Source: Arthrobacter globiformis (GTDB lineage Bacteria; Actinomycetota; Actinomycetes; Actinomycetales; Micrococcaceae). From it: a stretch of DNA of 64,000 nt. Under the pieces are notes generated by a model. The model was not told the DNA's origin, made no database searches, and was given only the letters and a program-made list of their open reading frames with translations. How positions within the stretch are numbered: position 1 is the first letter of the stretch; every line of letters starts with the position of its first letter. The position numbers and the translations under genes were made by a program. Shown piece by piece: positions 40,576 to 49,691 of this stretch. The DNA is taken from NCBI RefSeq assembly GCF_030817195.1, contig NZ_JAUSYZ010000001.1:5136196-5200195 (forward strand), read 5' to 3'.

Positions 40576-41565
40576 TTAGACGCTGACCAGTCCGGCTGCC
40601 TCTGCCAGGAGCTCAACCGAGCGCAGCCGTTCTTCGGTTCCGGTGCTCTGGTGCGCCACGATGAGCTCGTCGGCGTCGGCATGCCGGGCAAAGCCGTCCA
40701 GATAATCCAGCACGACGTCCGGGGTGCCCACGGCCGAGTACTTCATCATCTGCGAGACGTGCTGTCCCTGTGGCGAGTCCAGGATCATGTCCGCTTCGTC
40801 GTCGGTGAATTGCCGCCCGCCGCCGAAGAACAGTGAGACGCGGGCACGCATCGTGGCGCGCAGGATCTCCTGCGCGTCCGAGGCCGCATCGGCGGCCACC
40901 ACGTTGACGCCCGCGATAACGTGCGGCGCGGCCAGCTGCTCTGACGGCTTGAACTCCCGGCGGTACACGGCGACGGCGTCCTGCAGCGCGTTCGGGGCGA
41001 AGTGGGAGGCGAAGGCGTACGGCAGCCCCAGCTGCGCAGCCAGCCGCGCCCCGAAAAGAGAGGAGCCCAGAATGTAGAGGGGCACGTTGGTTCCCCTGCC
41101 CGGCGTCGCCTCCACGCCCTGCACGCGGGTGGGCCCGGTGAGGTAGCCCTGCAGCTCCAGGACGTCCTGCGGGAAGGTGTCGGCCGAATGCGGATCACGG
41201 CGCAGGGCCCGCATGGTGTTCTGGTCGCTGCCGGGCGCACGGCCGAGACCCAGGTCAATCCGGCCGGAGTGCAGGGTCTCCAGGGTGCCGAACTGCTCGG
41301 CGATGGTGAGCGGGGAATGGTTGGGCAGCATCACTCCGCCGGCGCCCAGACGGATGGTGTCGGTGTGGGCGGCGACATGGGCGATCAGCACGGACGTGGC
41401 AGACGACGCGATGGAAGACATGTTGTGGTGCTCGGCGTACCAGACGCGCCTGTATCCAAGCTTTTCGGCCAGCTGGGCCATGGCGACGCTCCCGGCAAAG
41501 CTCTCCGCCGCCGTCTGGCCCTTGCCGATGGTTGCCAGGTCGAGGATGGAGAGGGGAACAGTCAC
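40576..41565 (-). CDS. LLM-class flavin-dependent oxidoreductase
   Basis: 329 aa from a GTG with AAAGG upstream. A luciferase-like TIM barrel is present throughout: LGYRRVWYAEHHNMSSIASSATSVLIAHVAAHTDTIRLGAGGVMLPNHSPLTIAEQFGTLETLHSGRIDLGLGRAPGSD is the hallmark of the MsnO8-like single-component group. Substrate unknown; such enzymes use reduced flavin and oxygen on small molecules. It stands alone, divergent from the HerA-like gene. Confidence 0.92.
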   Translation of the reverse strand: MTVPLSILDLATIGKGQTAAESFAGSVAMAQLAEKLGYRRVWYAEHHNMSSIASSATSVLIAHVAAHTDTIRLGAGGVMLPNHSPLTIAEQFGTLETLHSGRIDLGLGRAPGSDQNTMRALRRDPHSADTFPQDVLELQGYLTGPTRVQGVEATPGRGTNVPLYILGSSLFGARLAAQLGLPYAFASHFAPNALQDAVAVYRREFKPSEQLAAPHVIAGVNVVAADAASDAQEILRATMRARVSLFFGGGRQFTDDEADMILDSPQGQHVSQMMKYSAVGTPDVVLDYLDGFARHADADELIVAHQSTGTEERLRSVELLAEAAGLVSV

Positions 41566-41702
41566 GGCAGGACGGCCTTTCGTAGGGGTTTGCGCAGCTG
41601 CCAGCCTCGCGGCGGCACGTTGGGAACAACGACGGCGGAGCCCGGGTTATTTCTTTCCGCGGCGGTGACGCTGTCCACATATCCAGTCCATGCGCCTCCC
41701 GC

Positions 41703-41708
41703 TATGCT
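41703..41708 (+). promoter_or_regulatory. Leaderless -10 box TATGCT
   Basis: TATGCT ends 6 nt before the ATG at 41715. This supports 41715 as the real start of the HerA-like gene, upstream of its frameshift. Confidence 0.6.
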
Positions 41709-41714
41709 GGCGGC

Positions 41715-43428
41715 ATGGCCCACAAGTCCACCGCAGATAAAGTAGCCACCATCCAAAAGGGCTATGCCCTGGAGGGTGCCACCATCGAGCTGGGCGCCGC
41801 CATCGTCGACGGCGAACTGCACAAGGACGCTCCCGTCCGGCTGCCGCTTTCCCATGATGAACCGGCACGGGCTCGTGGCCGGCGCCACCGGCACGGGCAA
41901 GACCGTCACCCTGCACATGATGGCGGAACAGCTCTCGACGGCCGGGGTGCCCGTATTCCTGGCAGACATCAAGGGCGACCTCTCCGGGCTAGCCACGGCG
42001 GCCGCCGGAAGCGACAAGCTGGCCAAGCGGACCGAGAGCATCGGACAGGCCTGGTCCGGGAAGACGTTTCCGGTGGAATTCCTGGCCCTTGGCGGGGACG
42101 GCGACGGCATCCCGGTCCGGGCCACGATTACTTCGTTCGGGCCCATCCTGCTCTCCCGGGTCCTGGAGCTCAACGACACGCAGGAATCCAGCCTCCAGCT
42201 CGTGTTCCACTTTGCGGACAAGAACAACCTCGAGCTGGTGGACCTGAAGGACCTGCGAGCCGTCATCCAGTTCCTCATCTCCGACGAGGGCAAGGAAGCG
42301 CTCAAGGAGCTGGGCGGCCTGTCCAAGGCGACCGCCGGCGTCATCCTGCGCGAGCTGGTGACACTCGAGGCGCAGGGCATGGAGCGTTTCTTCGGCGAGC
42401 CCGAGTTCGACACCGCCGAGCTGCTCCGCACGGCGCCTGACGGGCGTGGCGTCATCAGCTGCCTGGAGCTGCCCACCCTGCAGACCAAGCCGATGGTTTT
42501 CTCCACGTTCCTCATGTGGCTGCTCGCGGACCTGTTCGAGGACCTGCCCGAAGCCGGCGACCTCGACAGACCCAAGCTGGTGTTCTTCCTCGACGAGGCC
42601 CACCTGCTCTTCAACGACGCCTCCAAGGCTTTCCTGGAGGCCATCACCACCACCGTCCGCCTGATCCGTTCCAAGGGCGTGGGCATCTTCTTCGTCACGC
42701 AGACCCCGAAGGATGTTCCTGCGGACGTCCTCGGACAGCTGGCCAACCGGGTCCAGCACGCCCTCAGGGCTTTCACGCCAGAGGATGCGAAGGCCCTCAA
42801 AGCCACCGTCTCCACGTTCCCGGTCAGTGACTATGACCTCGAGGAAACCCTGACGTCCGCGGGCATCGGCGAAGCCGTCATCACGGTGATGAACGAGCGC
42901 GGAGCCCCGACGCCGGTTGCCCTGGCCCGCCTCCGGGCGCCGGAATCCGCCATGGGTCCCAGCGCCGTCGAATTGGTCAGGAGCACCGTGGCAGGGTCTG
43001 CGCTGCTCGCGAAGTATGGCACTGCTGTGGACAACGTCTCAGCGTATGAGAAGCTGACCGGCAGGGCCGCGGCGTCCACAGGGGCCGCGGCTCCCGGCCA
43101 GCCGCCGGCGCCTTCGCCCGAAGTGTTCGTCCCGGGCAGTCCTGACCCAACAGCCATCGACGAGGAAGCCCGCCGCATCGAGGAGGAGATCCTCGGCCGT
43201 CCCAGCAGCAGGCAGCCCAGTAGCCGGCAGGCCGACGGCGCGTCCGCACCTCCGCCCCCGGCCAGCCGCCAGGCTCCCCCGTCCGGCGGCATGATGGACG
43301 ACATCACCGGCGCCCTCGGCGGAGTCCTTGGCAGCGGCCTGAAAAGCATGGCCCGGTCCATGGGAACGCAGCTCGGCCGGGAGCTCCTGCGGGGCGTTTT
43401 CGGCACCTCGTCCCGGCGCCGCCGCTAG
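41715..43428 (+). CDS. HerA-like ATPase (DUF853 type), frameshifted near 41851
   Basis: Two reading frames are needed. 41715 to about 41850 gives MAHKSTADKVATIQKGYALEGATIELGAAIVDGELHKDAPVRLPLS; the next frame continues MMNRHGLVAGATGTGKTVTLHMM to 43428. One extra C in the CCC run at 41851-41853 explains the break; removing it gives about 570 aa. Walker A is GATGTGKT, Walker B LVFFLDEAHLLF, and FFVTQTPKDVPADVLGQLANRVQHALRAFTP is the sensor region of HerA/VirB4-like ATPases. The C-terminal 130 residues are Pro/Ser-rich, ending in a conserved basic helix. Role probably DNA translocation. A start at the ATG at 41854 would lack the N-terminal strands. Either a disrupted gene or a base-calling error. 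Confidence 0.85.
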
Positions 43429-43447
43429 CCGAAGGTAGCGCCGAAAG

Positions 43448-43467
43448 CGGCGGGTGAGGTCCCGCCG
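43448..43467 (+). terminator. Possible terminator after the HerA-like gene
   Basis: CGGCGGG, loop TGAGGT, CCCGCCG: a 7-bp stem 20 bp after the stop. No T-tract. Confidence 0.4.
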
Positions 43468-43538
43468 TCGGGCGTTCCTGCGCGTTGGGCGGGCGTCATG
43501 GGGACCGGCGCTACTCCAGAGTTGCGTGACGTTGCAGG

Positions 43539-43544
43539 TAACGT
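43539..43544 (+). promoter_or_regulatory. Leaderless -10 box TAACGT
   Basis: TAACGT ends 7 nt before the GTG at 43552, which decides the start of the next gene over an ATG at 43498 in the same frame. Confidence 0.5.
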
Positions 43545-43551
43545 GGGGTGC

Positions 43552-44550
43552 GTGCAAATGAGTCAAGCGTTGGTGAAGACGGCGGCCGGGTGGCTGCTGG
43601 GCCTCATGCTTGCCATCGTTGGGTCCATCGTTTCGGTCAATCTGGTCAACTCCTCCGTGGCCAGTCCGCAGCAGCCGGTGCGCGAATATCTGGAGGCCCT
43701 GCAGCACGGCGAAGGCGAGCGGGCGCTTGGCCTGCTCCGCGCGTCAGTGCCGGAAGCCGACGCCGCCATGCTCGACGGAACTGCCCTGCAGACGGCGGCA
43801 TCGCGGATCACGAACGTCAAGCTCGGCGCAGCAGTGGCCCGCGGCGGCAACCGGGTGATGGTGCCGATGGACTACACCATCGACGGCAGCCAGCTGCACA
43901 CCGAGTTCCTGCTGGAGAGCACCGGCACCGAATGGCTGTTCTTCCATAAGTGGTCTTTCGTGCCGACCACCCTGCCCACCGTGGACGTGACGGTGGTGAA
44001 CTCCAGCGAGGCAACGATGAACGGCGTGCCGGTGAACATGCCCGGCGGGCACAACAGCTTCGCGGTGTTCTACCCGGGCGAGTACGAGGCGTCGCTCAAC
44101 GGCCAATACTTCGCAGCTCCCCCCACGCGGGCCACAGTCTCCGGACGGGAAGCTCCCGCTGCCCCGCTGAACCTGCTGACGCATGCCACCGACGAACTCA
44201 AGCAGGCGGTGTCCGCCCGGGTCAAGGAGTTCCTCGACAAGTGCGCGGCGGAAGCCGGCCAGCAGCAAAAGCTCCAACCCGACTGCCCGTTCTACCACGT
44301 GACCAACAACCGCGTGGTGGACGGCACCATCAAGTGGAGCATCACCGAGTACCCGAAAGTCACCATCGAGCCTTTCGACGGCAAGTGGGTGGTGGCGCCG
44401 CTGGACGGCAAGGCAAAGATCACGGCCGAGCAGGTCGATCTGTTCTCCGGAGCCGTCTCGCCCCTGGACGTGGAGCACGATTTCAGCTTCACCACCCGGC
44501 TGGACATCGACGGCGACACCATCAAGGTCACGCCCCTGCTCACCTTCTAG
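43552..44550 (+). CDS. Membrane-anchored protein of unknown function
   Basis: 332 aa. One N-terminal membrane segment at about 9-30 (AAGWLLGLMLAIVGSIVSVNLV) and the rest probably outside. Residues about 40-130 (SPQQPVREYLEALQHGEGERALGLLRASVPEADAAMLDG) look like an NTF2-like/lumazine-binding-type fold; about 145-210 contain a PEGA-like pattern (TVVNSSEATMNGVPVNMPGGHNSFAVFYPGEYEASLNG); the end is a third module (FYHVTNNRVVDGTIKWSITEYPKV). It is a conserved actinobacterial unknown. No operon partner. Confidence 0.75.
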   Translation: MQMSQALVKTAAGWLLGLMLAIVGSIVSVNLVNSSVASPQQPVREYLEALQHGEGERALGLLRASVPEADAAMLDGTALQTAASRITNVKLGAAVARGGNRVMVPMDYTIDGSQLHTEFLLESTGTEWLFFHKWSFVPTTLPTVDVTVVNSSEATMNGVPVNMPGGHNSFAVFYPGEYEASLNGQYFAAPPTRATVSGREAPAAPLNLLTHATDELKQAVSARVKEFLDKCAAEAGQQQKLQPDCPFYHVTNNRVVDGTIKWSITEYPKVTIEPFDGKWVVAPLDGKAKITAEQVDLFSGAVSPLDVEHDFSFTTRLDIDGDTIKVTPLLTF

Positions 44551-44596
44551 GGGCTAAGTCCGGGTCGTGCACGACGTCCCCCCTGTCAACGCGAAA

Positions 44597-44640
44597 GGCT
44601 GCCGCCCGTGACGCCGTAACAGCGTTCACGAACGGCAGCC
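44597..44640. terminator. Bidirectional terminator
   Basis: GGCTGCCG and CGGCAGCC pair outside; inside, CGTGACGC pairs with GCGTTCACG with one bulge, giving a long imperfect stem. It is between two convergent stops (44550 and 44658). Confidence 0.75.
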
Positions 44641-44657
44641 GATGCAACGTGCCGGGA

Positions 44658-46671
44658 TTAGTCCATGCCGCGCAGGTCCAGCACCAGATCGGTGTCGCCG
44701 TCGGCCTGCAGCACCACGGGAATGCCCCAGTCCTGCTGGTACAGGTGGCAGGCGGCGTGGTCGGGGATCTCGCCGTCTTCGGTTTCCGGGCCGTCACAGG
44801 CAGCTGCGCGGGCCGTAATGTGCAGTATGCCCTCCGGAACGTCGGAGGCCAGCTCGAGCGTACGGAGCAGGCCCACGGAGGTCCCGGCGCCGGACACGAG
44901 CAGCTCCGGCGGGGTGGAGGAGATCTTCAGTTGGGTGGGGTCGCCCCAGCGGTCATCGAGCTTCTGGCCGGTGGGCGCCGTGAAGCGGACAGTGAGCTCC
45001 ATCAGACCGGGCGCCACAGGGCTCTTGGGCCGGTGCGTCTGGGCGGCGCCCTCGTCCACCTGCTGGGCCTCTTTAGGGATGGGCACGTAGACAAGCTGGT
45101 GCTTGTTCGCTTCGACCACCACCAGCAGCGGTTCGGAGCCGGCCACCTGGGTGTGGTCGACGATCACGTCGGACGGCTCGGCCAGACCACGCGCCAGCGT
45201 GGATACGGTGCCGGCGGCCGGATCGTAGCGGCGCACGGCACCGTTGTAGGTGTCGGCAATGGCCACGGACCCGTCCGGCAGCACGGTGACGCCCAGTGGA
45301 TGCTGCAGGCGCGCCTCGGACGCCTCGCCGTCGCGGAAGCCGAAGTCGAACAGGGCCCTTGCCCACCGCTGATTCAACGGTGACTGTTCCGTCGTCGCCG
45401 ATCACCAGCTTGCGCAGGGCAGAGGTCTCGGAGTCCGCCACCCAGATTTTTCCGTCGGCGTCCTCGGCCACACCTGACGGCTGCGCGAACCAGGCCTCGT
45501 GGGCGGGCCCGTCGAGCAGGCCTTCCAGTCCGTTGCCGGCGACGATCGAGACATCCCCGGTGAGCGGCTCGTAGCTGAAGATCTGGTGCACACCGGCCAT
45601 GGCGATCACCACGGCGTTCAGCTTGCTGGACCAGACGACATCCCACGGCGAGCTGAGCGCCACGTCCAGGGGGTGGTCTCCCAGGCGTCCGGTGAAGCCG
45701 GCTGCGTCCTCGTCCACGCGGGCGGGCCCGGTTTCGAGGAGCCGCTGCACACCGCTGCCGACGAGGGTAGTGACGGTTCCGTCCGCAAGCGACAGTCCCC
45801 GCAGGCGGTGGTTGACGGAGTCGGCAATTACGACGTCGTAGCCCGTCTTCGCTGCCACGTCTTCCGGCAGCAGGACAAGACCCTGGGGTTCGTTGAACCG
45901 GGCGGTGCCGGCGGCACCGTCGGCGTGGCCCTTCTCCCCGGAACCATACGTGCTCAGCACGGTGTGGAAGTCGGTGCCGAGCTCCAGAACGCGGTGGTGG
46001 CCGGTATCCGTGACAAGCCAGGTGCCGGCGTCAGCGGCTCCGGCGGCAGCACCGGCGTCGGACGCTGAACTGGCGGATGCTGAACTGGCGGACGCTGAAC
46101 CACGGCCGGACGGAAGGTAGAGCGCCTTGCCCGGGAAGCGCAGGGTTCCCGACGTCGGTTCCGGGGCCACGTAGGGGCCGTTGCCGCGGTGCAGGGTGCC
46201 GCGGGCCTCATGCTCGGCGATCAGCTCGGGAATGAGCACGCCCAGGCCGTCAGCATGGCCTTCGCCGGAAAGGTGCGCCACGATGTAGCCCTCGGGGTCA
46301 ATGACCACCAGCGTGGGCCAGGCGCGGGCCGTGTAAGCCTTCCACGTTTCCAGTTCGGGGTCGTCCAGGACCGGGTGGTGGATCTCGTAGCGCTCCACGG
46401 CGGCGGCCAGCGCGACGGGATCGGCCTCGTGCTCGAACTTCGGGGAATGCACGCCCACGGTGACCAGGACGTCGGAGTACTTTTCCTCCAGCGGACGGAG
46501 TTCGTCCAGCACGTGGAGGCAGTTGATGCAGCAGAAGGTCCAGAAGTCCAGGAGCACGATCTTGCCGCGCAGTGCCTCCAGGTCCAAAGACTTGCCGCCG
46601 GTGTTCAGCCAGTTGCGGCCCACCAGTTCGGAGGCGCGGACCCGGAGGTGGGTGCGTACAGTTTCGCTCAT
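44658..46671 (-). CDS. NHLRC2-like protein: thioredoxin domain plus NHL propeller, frameshifted near 45365
   Basis: The first frame (46671 down to about 45365) starts MSETVRTHLRVRASELVGRNWLNTGGKSLDLEALRGKIVLLDFWTFCCINC, a thioredoxin fold with CINC as the redox motif, then NHL repeats (TDTGHHRVLELG; IADSVNHRLRGLS; WVADSETSALRKL). It ends in ESAVGKG; the protein continues in another frame LFDFGFRDGEASEARLQHPLGVTVLPDGSVAIADTYNGAVRRY to 44658. One extra C in GGGCCC explains the shift, and removal gives about 670 aa. A Ser/Ala linker from 15-bp tandem repeats lies at about 46060-46105. It overlaps the CopD-CtaG stop as TGATG. Role unknown. Confidence 0.85.
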
Positions 46672-48833
46672 CAGCGTCCTTCCAGCTTTGAGTTGCGTTC
46701 AGCCAACTTGGCGTCGCGTTCAGCCAATTTGGCAAACATATCGTTGTAAGCGGTGAGATCGGCGTCGTTATTCCTGTCCGCGGCCCGGTCTGTGCGCCGG
46801 GTTTCGCGTTCATCGGACCTTGACCACATGATGGCGACGCCGATGGCCACCAGCAGGGTGGGCACCTCGCCGATGCCCCAGGCCACGGCACCGCCCATTT
46901 GCTGGTCCAGCAGGGCCGAGCCTCCCCAGCTGCGGCCGAGGTTGCCGAAGTAGTCGGCGGCCAGCAGGTTGGTGCCGCCCATGATGGCCACGCCGAAAAA
47001 GGCGTGGAAGCCCATGGTGGCCAGCAGGAGCAGGAGCCGCAGGGGGTACGGCGCACGGCGGGGAAGCGGGTCGGTGCCGATCATGCTGAGCACGAAGATG
47101 TAGCCCGTCAGCGCAAAGTGCAGGTTCATCAGTTCGTGGCCCACGTGTTCCCGCATCGCGAGGCTGAAGGCATCCGAGTAGTAGAACAGCACGATGGAGC
47201 CGGCGAAGTTGGCGGCGGCGAACAGCGGGTGGGTGACCACCTGGGAGAACTTCGAGTGGACGAACAGCAGGAGCCATTCGCGGAGGCCACGGGACCCGTC
47301 CCTCCGTGCCGGAAGGGCCCGGAGCGCAAGCGTCACGGGGGCGCCAAGCACCAGGAAGATCGGGGCAACCATGGTGAGGGCCATATGGTCCACCATGTGC
47401 GCGGAGAACAGTACACGGCCGTATACCGACGGCGGTCCCGACGTGATGTAGGTCAGCACCAGCAGGCCAATGATCCAGTTTGTGGTGCGGAACCAGGCCC
47501 ACCTGTCCCCGCGCGCGCGGACCTTCGCCACGCCCAGGAGGTATGACACCAGGCCGAAGATGGCGACGGCGATCCAGAGCCAGTCCAGGCGCCATTCGGT
47601 CAACCAGCGTTCGGGCGTCAATTCCGGCGGCAGCTCGTAGCCGGAGAGGATGAACGCCGGCGAGGCATCTGCCGCATAAGTTGTTGGTTCCGGCGGCGCG
47701 GAACGGCCCAGTGCGACTGCGATGCCGGACGTGGCGCCCATAATGAGGAGTTCGATGAGAATCAGCTGCCAGAGCACGCGCCGCGCCGACATGGCAGCCC
47801 CCGCACGGGCCAGCTGCGGGATGACCCACTGCCGGTGCATGAAGCCGATTCCACCCAGTACCAGCGTGGCGGCGGACTTCGCCAGGATCAGCTGCCCGTA
47901 GGCCGAGCCGAAGAGATCAGCCCAGCTGGTCACGCGGATGCTGGCGTTGATCACGCCCGATGCGAACACCAGCGCAAAGGCGAACCCTGCCAGTGACGAG
48001 AACCGGCGGAGGACCGGTTCAGTGATGTCGTGGCCGCCCGGCTGGGACGCCAGGCCGCTGCGGGCCTGGTTGCGCGGGGCGAGGAAACCGGAGAGGAGGG
48101 CGAGCAGGATGATGCCGCCCACCCAGACGCTGACCCCCACCAGGTGCAGGCCCAGCGAGTTGATGGCTCCCTCGTGGTCGCTGGAGCTGGCGGAGTGGCC
48201 GATCAGCGCGGTGGGGACGAGGCCGATCAGTGCCAGCAGCAGCGTAAACACCAGGCCGGTCAGGGAACGCACCCCGAAGAGGGCGGTTGTCACGACGGCG
48301 GCGATGATCGTGACAGCCAGCCAGGCGCGCCCGGTTTCAATGTCTGTCATGAAGTAGACGAGGGCCTGGGTGAATTCGGCATCCCCGGAGATGCCCTGCC
48401 CCGCCACATCAGAGTAGGTCAGCACCAGGACGGCGATGGCGGACAGCGTCCAGGCCACGCCTGCGGCTGCCGCAACGGCAAGCGCGCGGGTGAAGGCGGG
48501 GTGCTCGGGCGCGTCGCTGTCCTTCGACCGCACACCCCCGAGCTTGTGGGGCAGGATACCTGCAGCGAAGATCAGCCCGCCGACTACAGCGGCAAGGGAG
48601 ACATTGTGGATGGCCTTGCTGACCGGCAGGCCCCAACGCACCAGCGCTCCGGGGTCGGAAACTTCACGGGCGGCCGCGGCGCCGGAGAACAGCAAGGCAG
48701 CCACCAGCCCCAGGAAGAGGGCACCGAGTCCGGCCAGCTGCCAGGCCCGCTGGATGCCAAAGGCACTGTCAGTGGCCCGCGTGCCCGAATCGGGCGCGGG
48801 TTGCGGAGTGAGGGGCTTTGCTGCTGAGGGCAC
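46671..48833 (-). CDS. CopD-domain / CtaG-family (caa3_CtaG) fusion membrane protein
   Basis: 720 aa, GTG start, about 15 membrane segments. The N-terminal half ends in a CopD-like domain at about 240-350 (LHLVGVSVWVGGIILLALLSGFL and AYGQLILAKSAATLVLGGIGFMHR). About 410-660 is a caa3_CtaG domain (FSAHMVDHMALTMVAPIFLVLGAPVTLALR; HFALTGYIFVLSMIGTDPLPRRAPYPLRLL). CtaG proteins help copper insertion into cytochrome c oxidase and CopD proteins move copper; the fusion is common in actinobacteria. The C-terminus has a heptad-like KLAERDAKLAERNSKL from 21-bp repeats. It is co-transcribed with the thioredoxin/NHL gene. No clear ribosome binding site is visible. Confidence 0.9.
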   Translation of the reverse strand: MPSAAKPLTPQPAPDSGTRATDSAFGIQRAWQLAGLGALFLGLVAALLFSGAAAAREVSDPGALVRWGLPVSKAIHNVSLAAVVGGLIFAAGILPHKLGGVRSKDSDAPEHPAFTRALAVAAAAGVAWTLSAIAVLVLTYSDVAGQGISGDAEFTQALVYFMTDIETGRAWLAVTIIAAVVTTALFGVRSLTGLVFTLLLALIGLVPTALIGHSASSSDHEGAINSLGLHLVGVSVWVGGIILLALLSGFLAPRNQARSGLASQPGGHDITEPVLRRFSSLAGFAFALVFASGVINASIRVTSWADLFGSAYGQLILAKSAATLVLGGIGFMHRQWVIPQLARAGAAMSARRVLWQLILIELLIMGATSGIAVALGRSAPPEPTTYAADASPAFILSGYELPPELTPERWLTEWRLDWLWIAVAIFGLVSYLLGVAKVRARGDRWAWFRTTNWIIGLLVLTYITSGPPSVYGRVLFSAHMVDHMALTMVAPIFLVLGAPVTLALRALPARRDGSRGLREWLLLFVHSKFSQVVTHPLFAAANFAGSIVLFYYSDAFSLAMREHVGHELMNLHFALTGYIFVLSMIGTDPLPRRAPYPLRLLLLLATMGFHAFFGVAIMGGTNLLAADYFGNLGRSWGGSALLDQQMGGAVAWGIGEVPTLLVAIGVAIMWSRSDERETRRTDRAADRNNDADLTAYNDMFAKLAERDAKLAERNSKLEGR

Positions 48834-48863
48834 CTATCCATTGTCCGCTACCGTCGGCAAGGC

Positions 48864-48893
48864 GGCGAATCGAGGGTTGGCGGATCGAGGGTT
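48864..48893. repeat. Tandem 15-bp duplication
   Basis: GGCGAATCGAGGGTT is followed at once by GGCGGATCGAGGGTT, upstream of the CopD-CtaG gene and beside the HU terminator. One base differs. Confidence 0.65.
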
Positions 48894-48900
48894 AAAAGCA

Positions 48901-48934
48901 AGAGGAGCGGCAACCCGCGGGTTGCCGCTCCTCT
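48901..48934 (-). terminator. Terminator of the HU gene
   Basis: A perfect 17-bp palindrome without loop bases (AGAGGAGCGGCAACCCG and its complement), 14 bp after the HU stop codon. Confidence 0.85.
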
Positions 48935-48947
48935 GAGCTGAGAAAGA

Positions 48948-49232
48948 CTACTTCTTGGAGACAGCGGCCTTCAGCTTGGAGCCTGCAGTCAGCTTGACGC
49001 TGTGGCCGGCCGCAATCTGGATGGTCTCGCCGGTCTGCGGGTTGCGGCCAGTGCGGGCTGCACGGTCGGTGCGCTCAACTGCGAGCCAGCCCGGGATGGT
49101 GATCTTCTCGCCGGCGGCGACAGAAGATTCGAAAACCTCGAACAGTGCATCGAGCACGGAGTTGACGGCTGCCTGGCTGGTGCCGGCCTTGCCTGCTACC
49201 TCTGAAACAAGTTCACTACGGTTCTTAGCCAT
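48948..49232 (-). CDS. hup: HU family DNA-binding protein
   Basis: 94 aa from the ATG at 49232, with AGGAGG 6 nt upstream; longer in-frame starts are rejected for lack of such a site. The HU fold is complete: MAKNRSELVSEVAGKAGTSQAAVNSVLDALFEVFESS, then EKITIPGWLAVERTDRAARTGRNPQTGETIQI with the DNA-contacting beta arm, ending SVKLTAGSKLKAAVSKK. There is no long Lys/Ala-rich tail as in mycobacterial HupB, so this is the short HU form. It bends and compacts DNA. Its upstream region holds a 32-bp-period repeat. Confidence 0.95.
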   Translation of the reverse strand: MAKNRSELVSEVAGKAGTSQAAVNSVLDALFEVFESSVAAGEKITIPGWLAVERTDRAARTGRNPQTGETIQIAAGHSVKLTAGSKLKAAVSKK

Positions 49233-49415
49233 GTATGTCCTCCTGGACGCTCTTGATACTGGAGCCTGCATGCGGCGTGCGTGCAAGCCACTGTTCGAAA
49301 ACTTACCAGCTTGCACCCGGGAGGGGGATAAATTCCGCGTGTTTCCGCGACTTTTTGACCTAAATCACCGGTATTTCAAGGATTTCCAGCCAAAAGCGGC
49401 CCCCTGCCCGGTTCT
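49233..49415. other. Upstream region of the HU gene
   Basis: Gene-free. An AT-rich part (about 49320-49395) is a likely promoter region for hup on the minus strand; no exact -35/-10 pair was chosen with confidence. Confidence 0.35.
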
Positions 49416-49560
49416 CCCCCGCTTTCGGGCGCCGCCCGGCCCTGGACGCTTCCTCACATCCCGTCGCCTGGGTCCGGACGCTTCCTCACATCCCGTCGCC
49501 TGGGTCCGGACGCTTCCTCACATCTTGTCGCCTGGGTCCGGACGCTTCCTCAGCTCCCGC
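49416..49560. repeat. 32-bp-period repeat, CGCTTCCTCAC type, site 4
   Basis: Three full units start at 49444, 49476 and 49508 and a partial fourth at 49540, exactly 32 bp apart. Each begins GGACGCTTCCTCACATC and ends CTGGGTCC; the third has TT for CC. The core CGCTTCCTCAC is the exact complement of GTGAGGAAGCG in the 30.2-kb array. A diverged unit with GCTTTCG precedes at about 49416, and the last unit switches to CCTCAG, as at 30516-30580. Confidence 0.88.
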
Positions 49561-49596
49561 GGGGTGCTGCCGGAGCCTGCGGGAGGGGTCCGTTGG

Positions 49597-49616
49597 TTGA
49601 GCCTGTCGAAACCAGG
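49597..49616 (+). repeat. Dispersed motif TTTCGACAGGCTCAA, copy 2 (inverted)
   Basis: TTGAGCCTGTCGAAACC then AGG, the exact complement of 10415-10434. It lies between the repeat array and the rRNA operon terminator. Confidence 0.6.
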
Positions 49617-49649
49617 CTCCCGGTGCTGTGAAAGCCGGGTTAAATGCGG

Positions 49650-49682
49650 GAGAGCCCCGACCAGTGACTGGTTGGGGCTCTC
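49650..49682 (-). terminator. rRNA operon terminator, unit 1
   Basis: GAGAGCCCCGACCAGT and ACTGGTTGGGGCTCTC pair over 16 positions (one G-T) around a single G, just after 5S on the minus strand. Confidence 0.85.
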
Positions 49683-49691
49683 GACCTAATG

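Noticed and set aside
41764..41853. Upstream in-frame start at 41764 for the HerA-like gene
   Set aside because: The peptide it adds (Pro/Ser/Thr-rich) is the wrong frame of the true N-terminus, which is read from 41715.
41851..41853. Programmed frameshift in the HerA-like gene
   Set aside because: No known slippery sequence with a downstream structure is evident, and a second gene nearby has the same kind of extra C, so an error or mutation is more likely.
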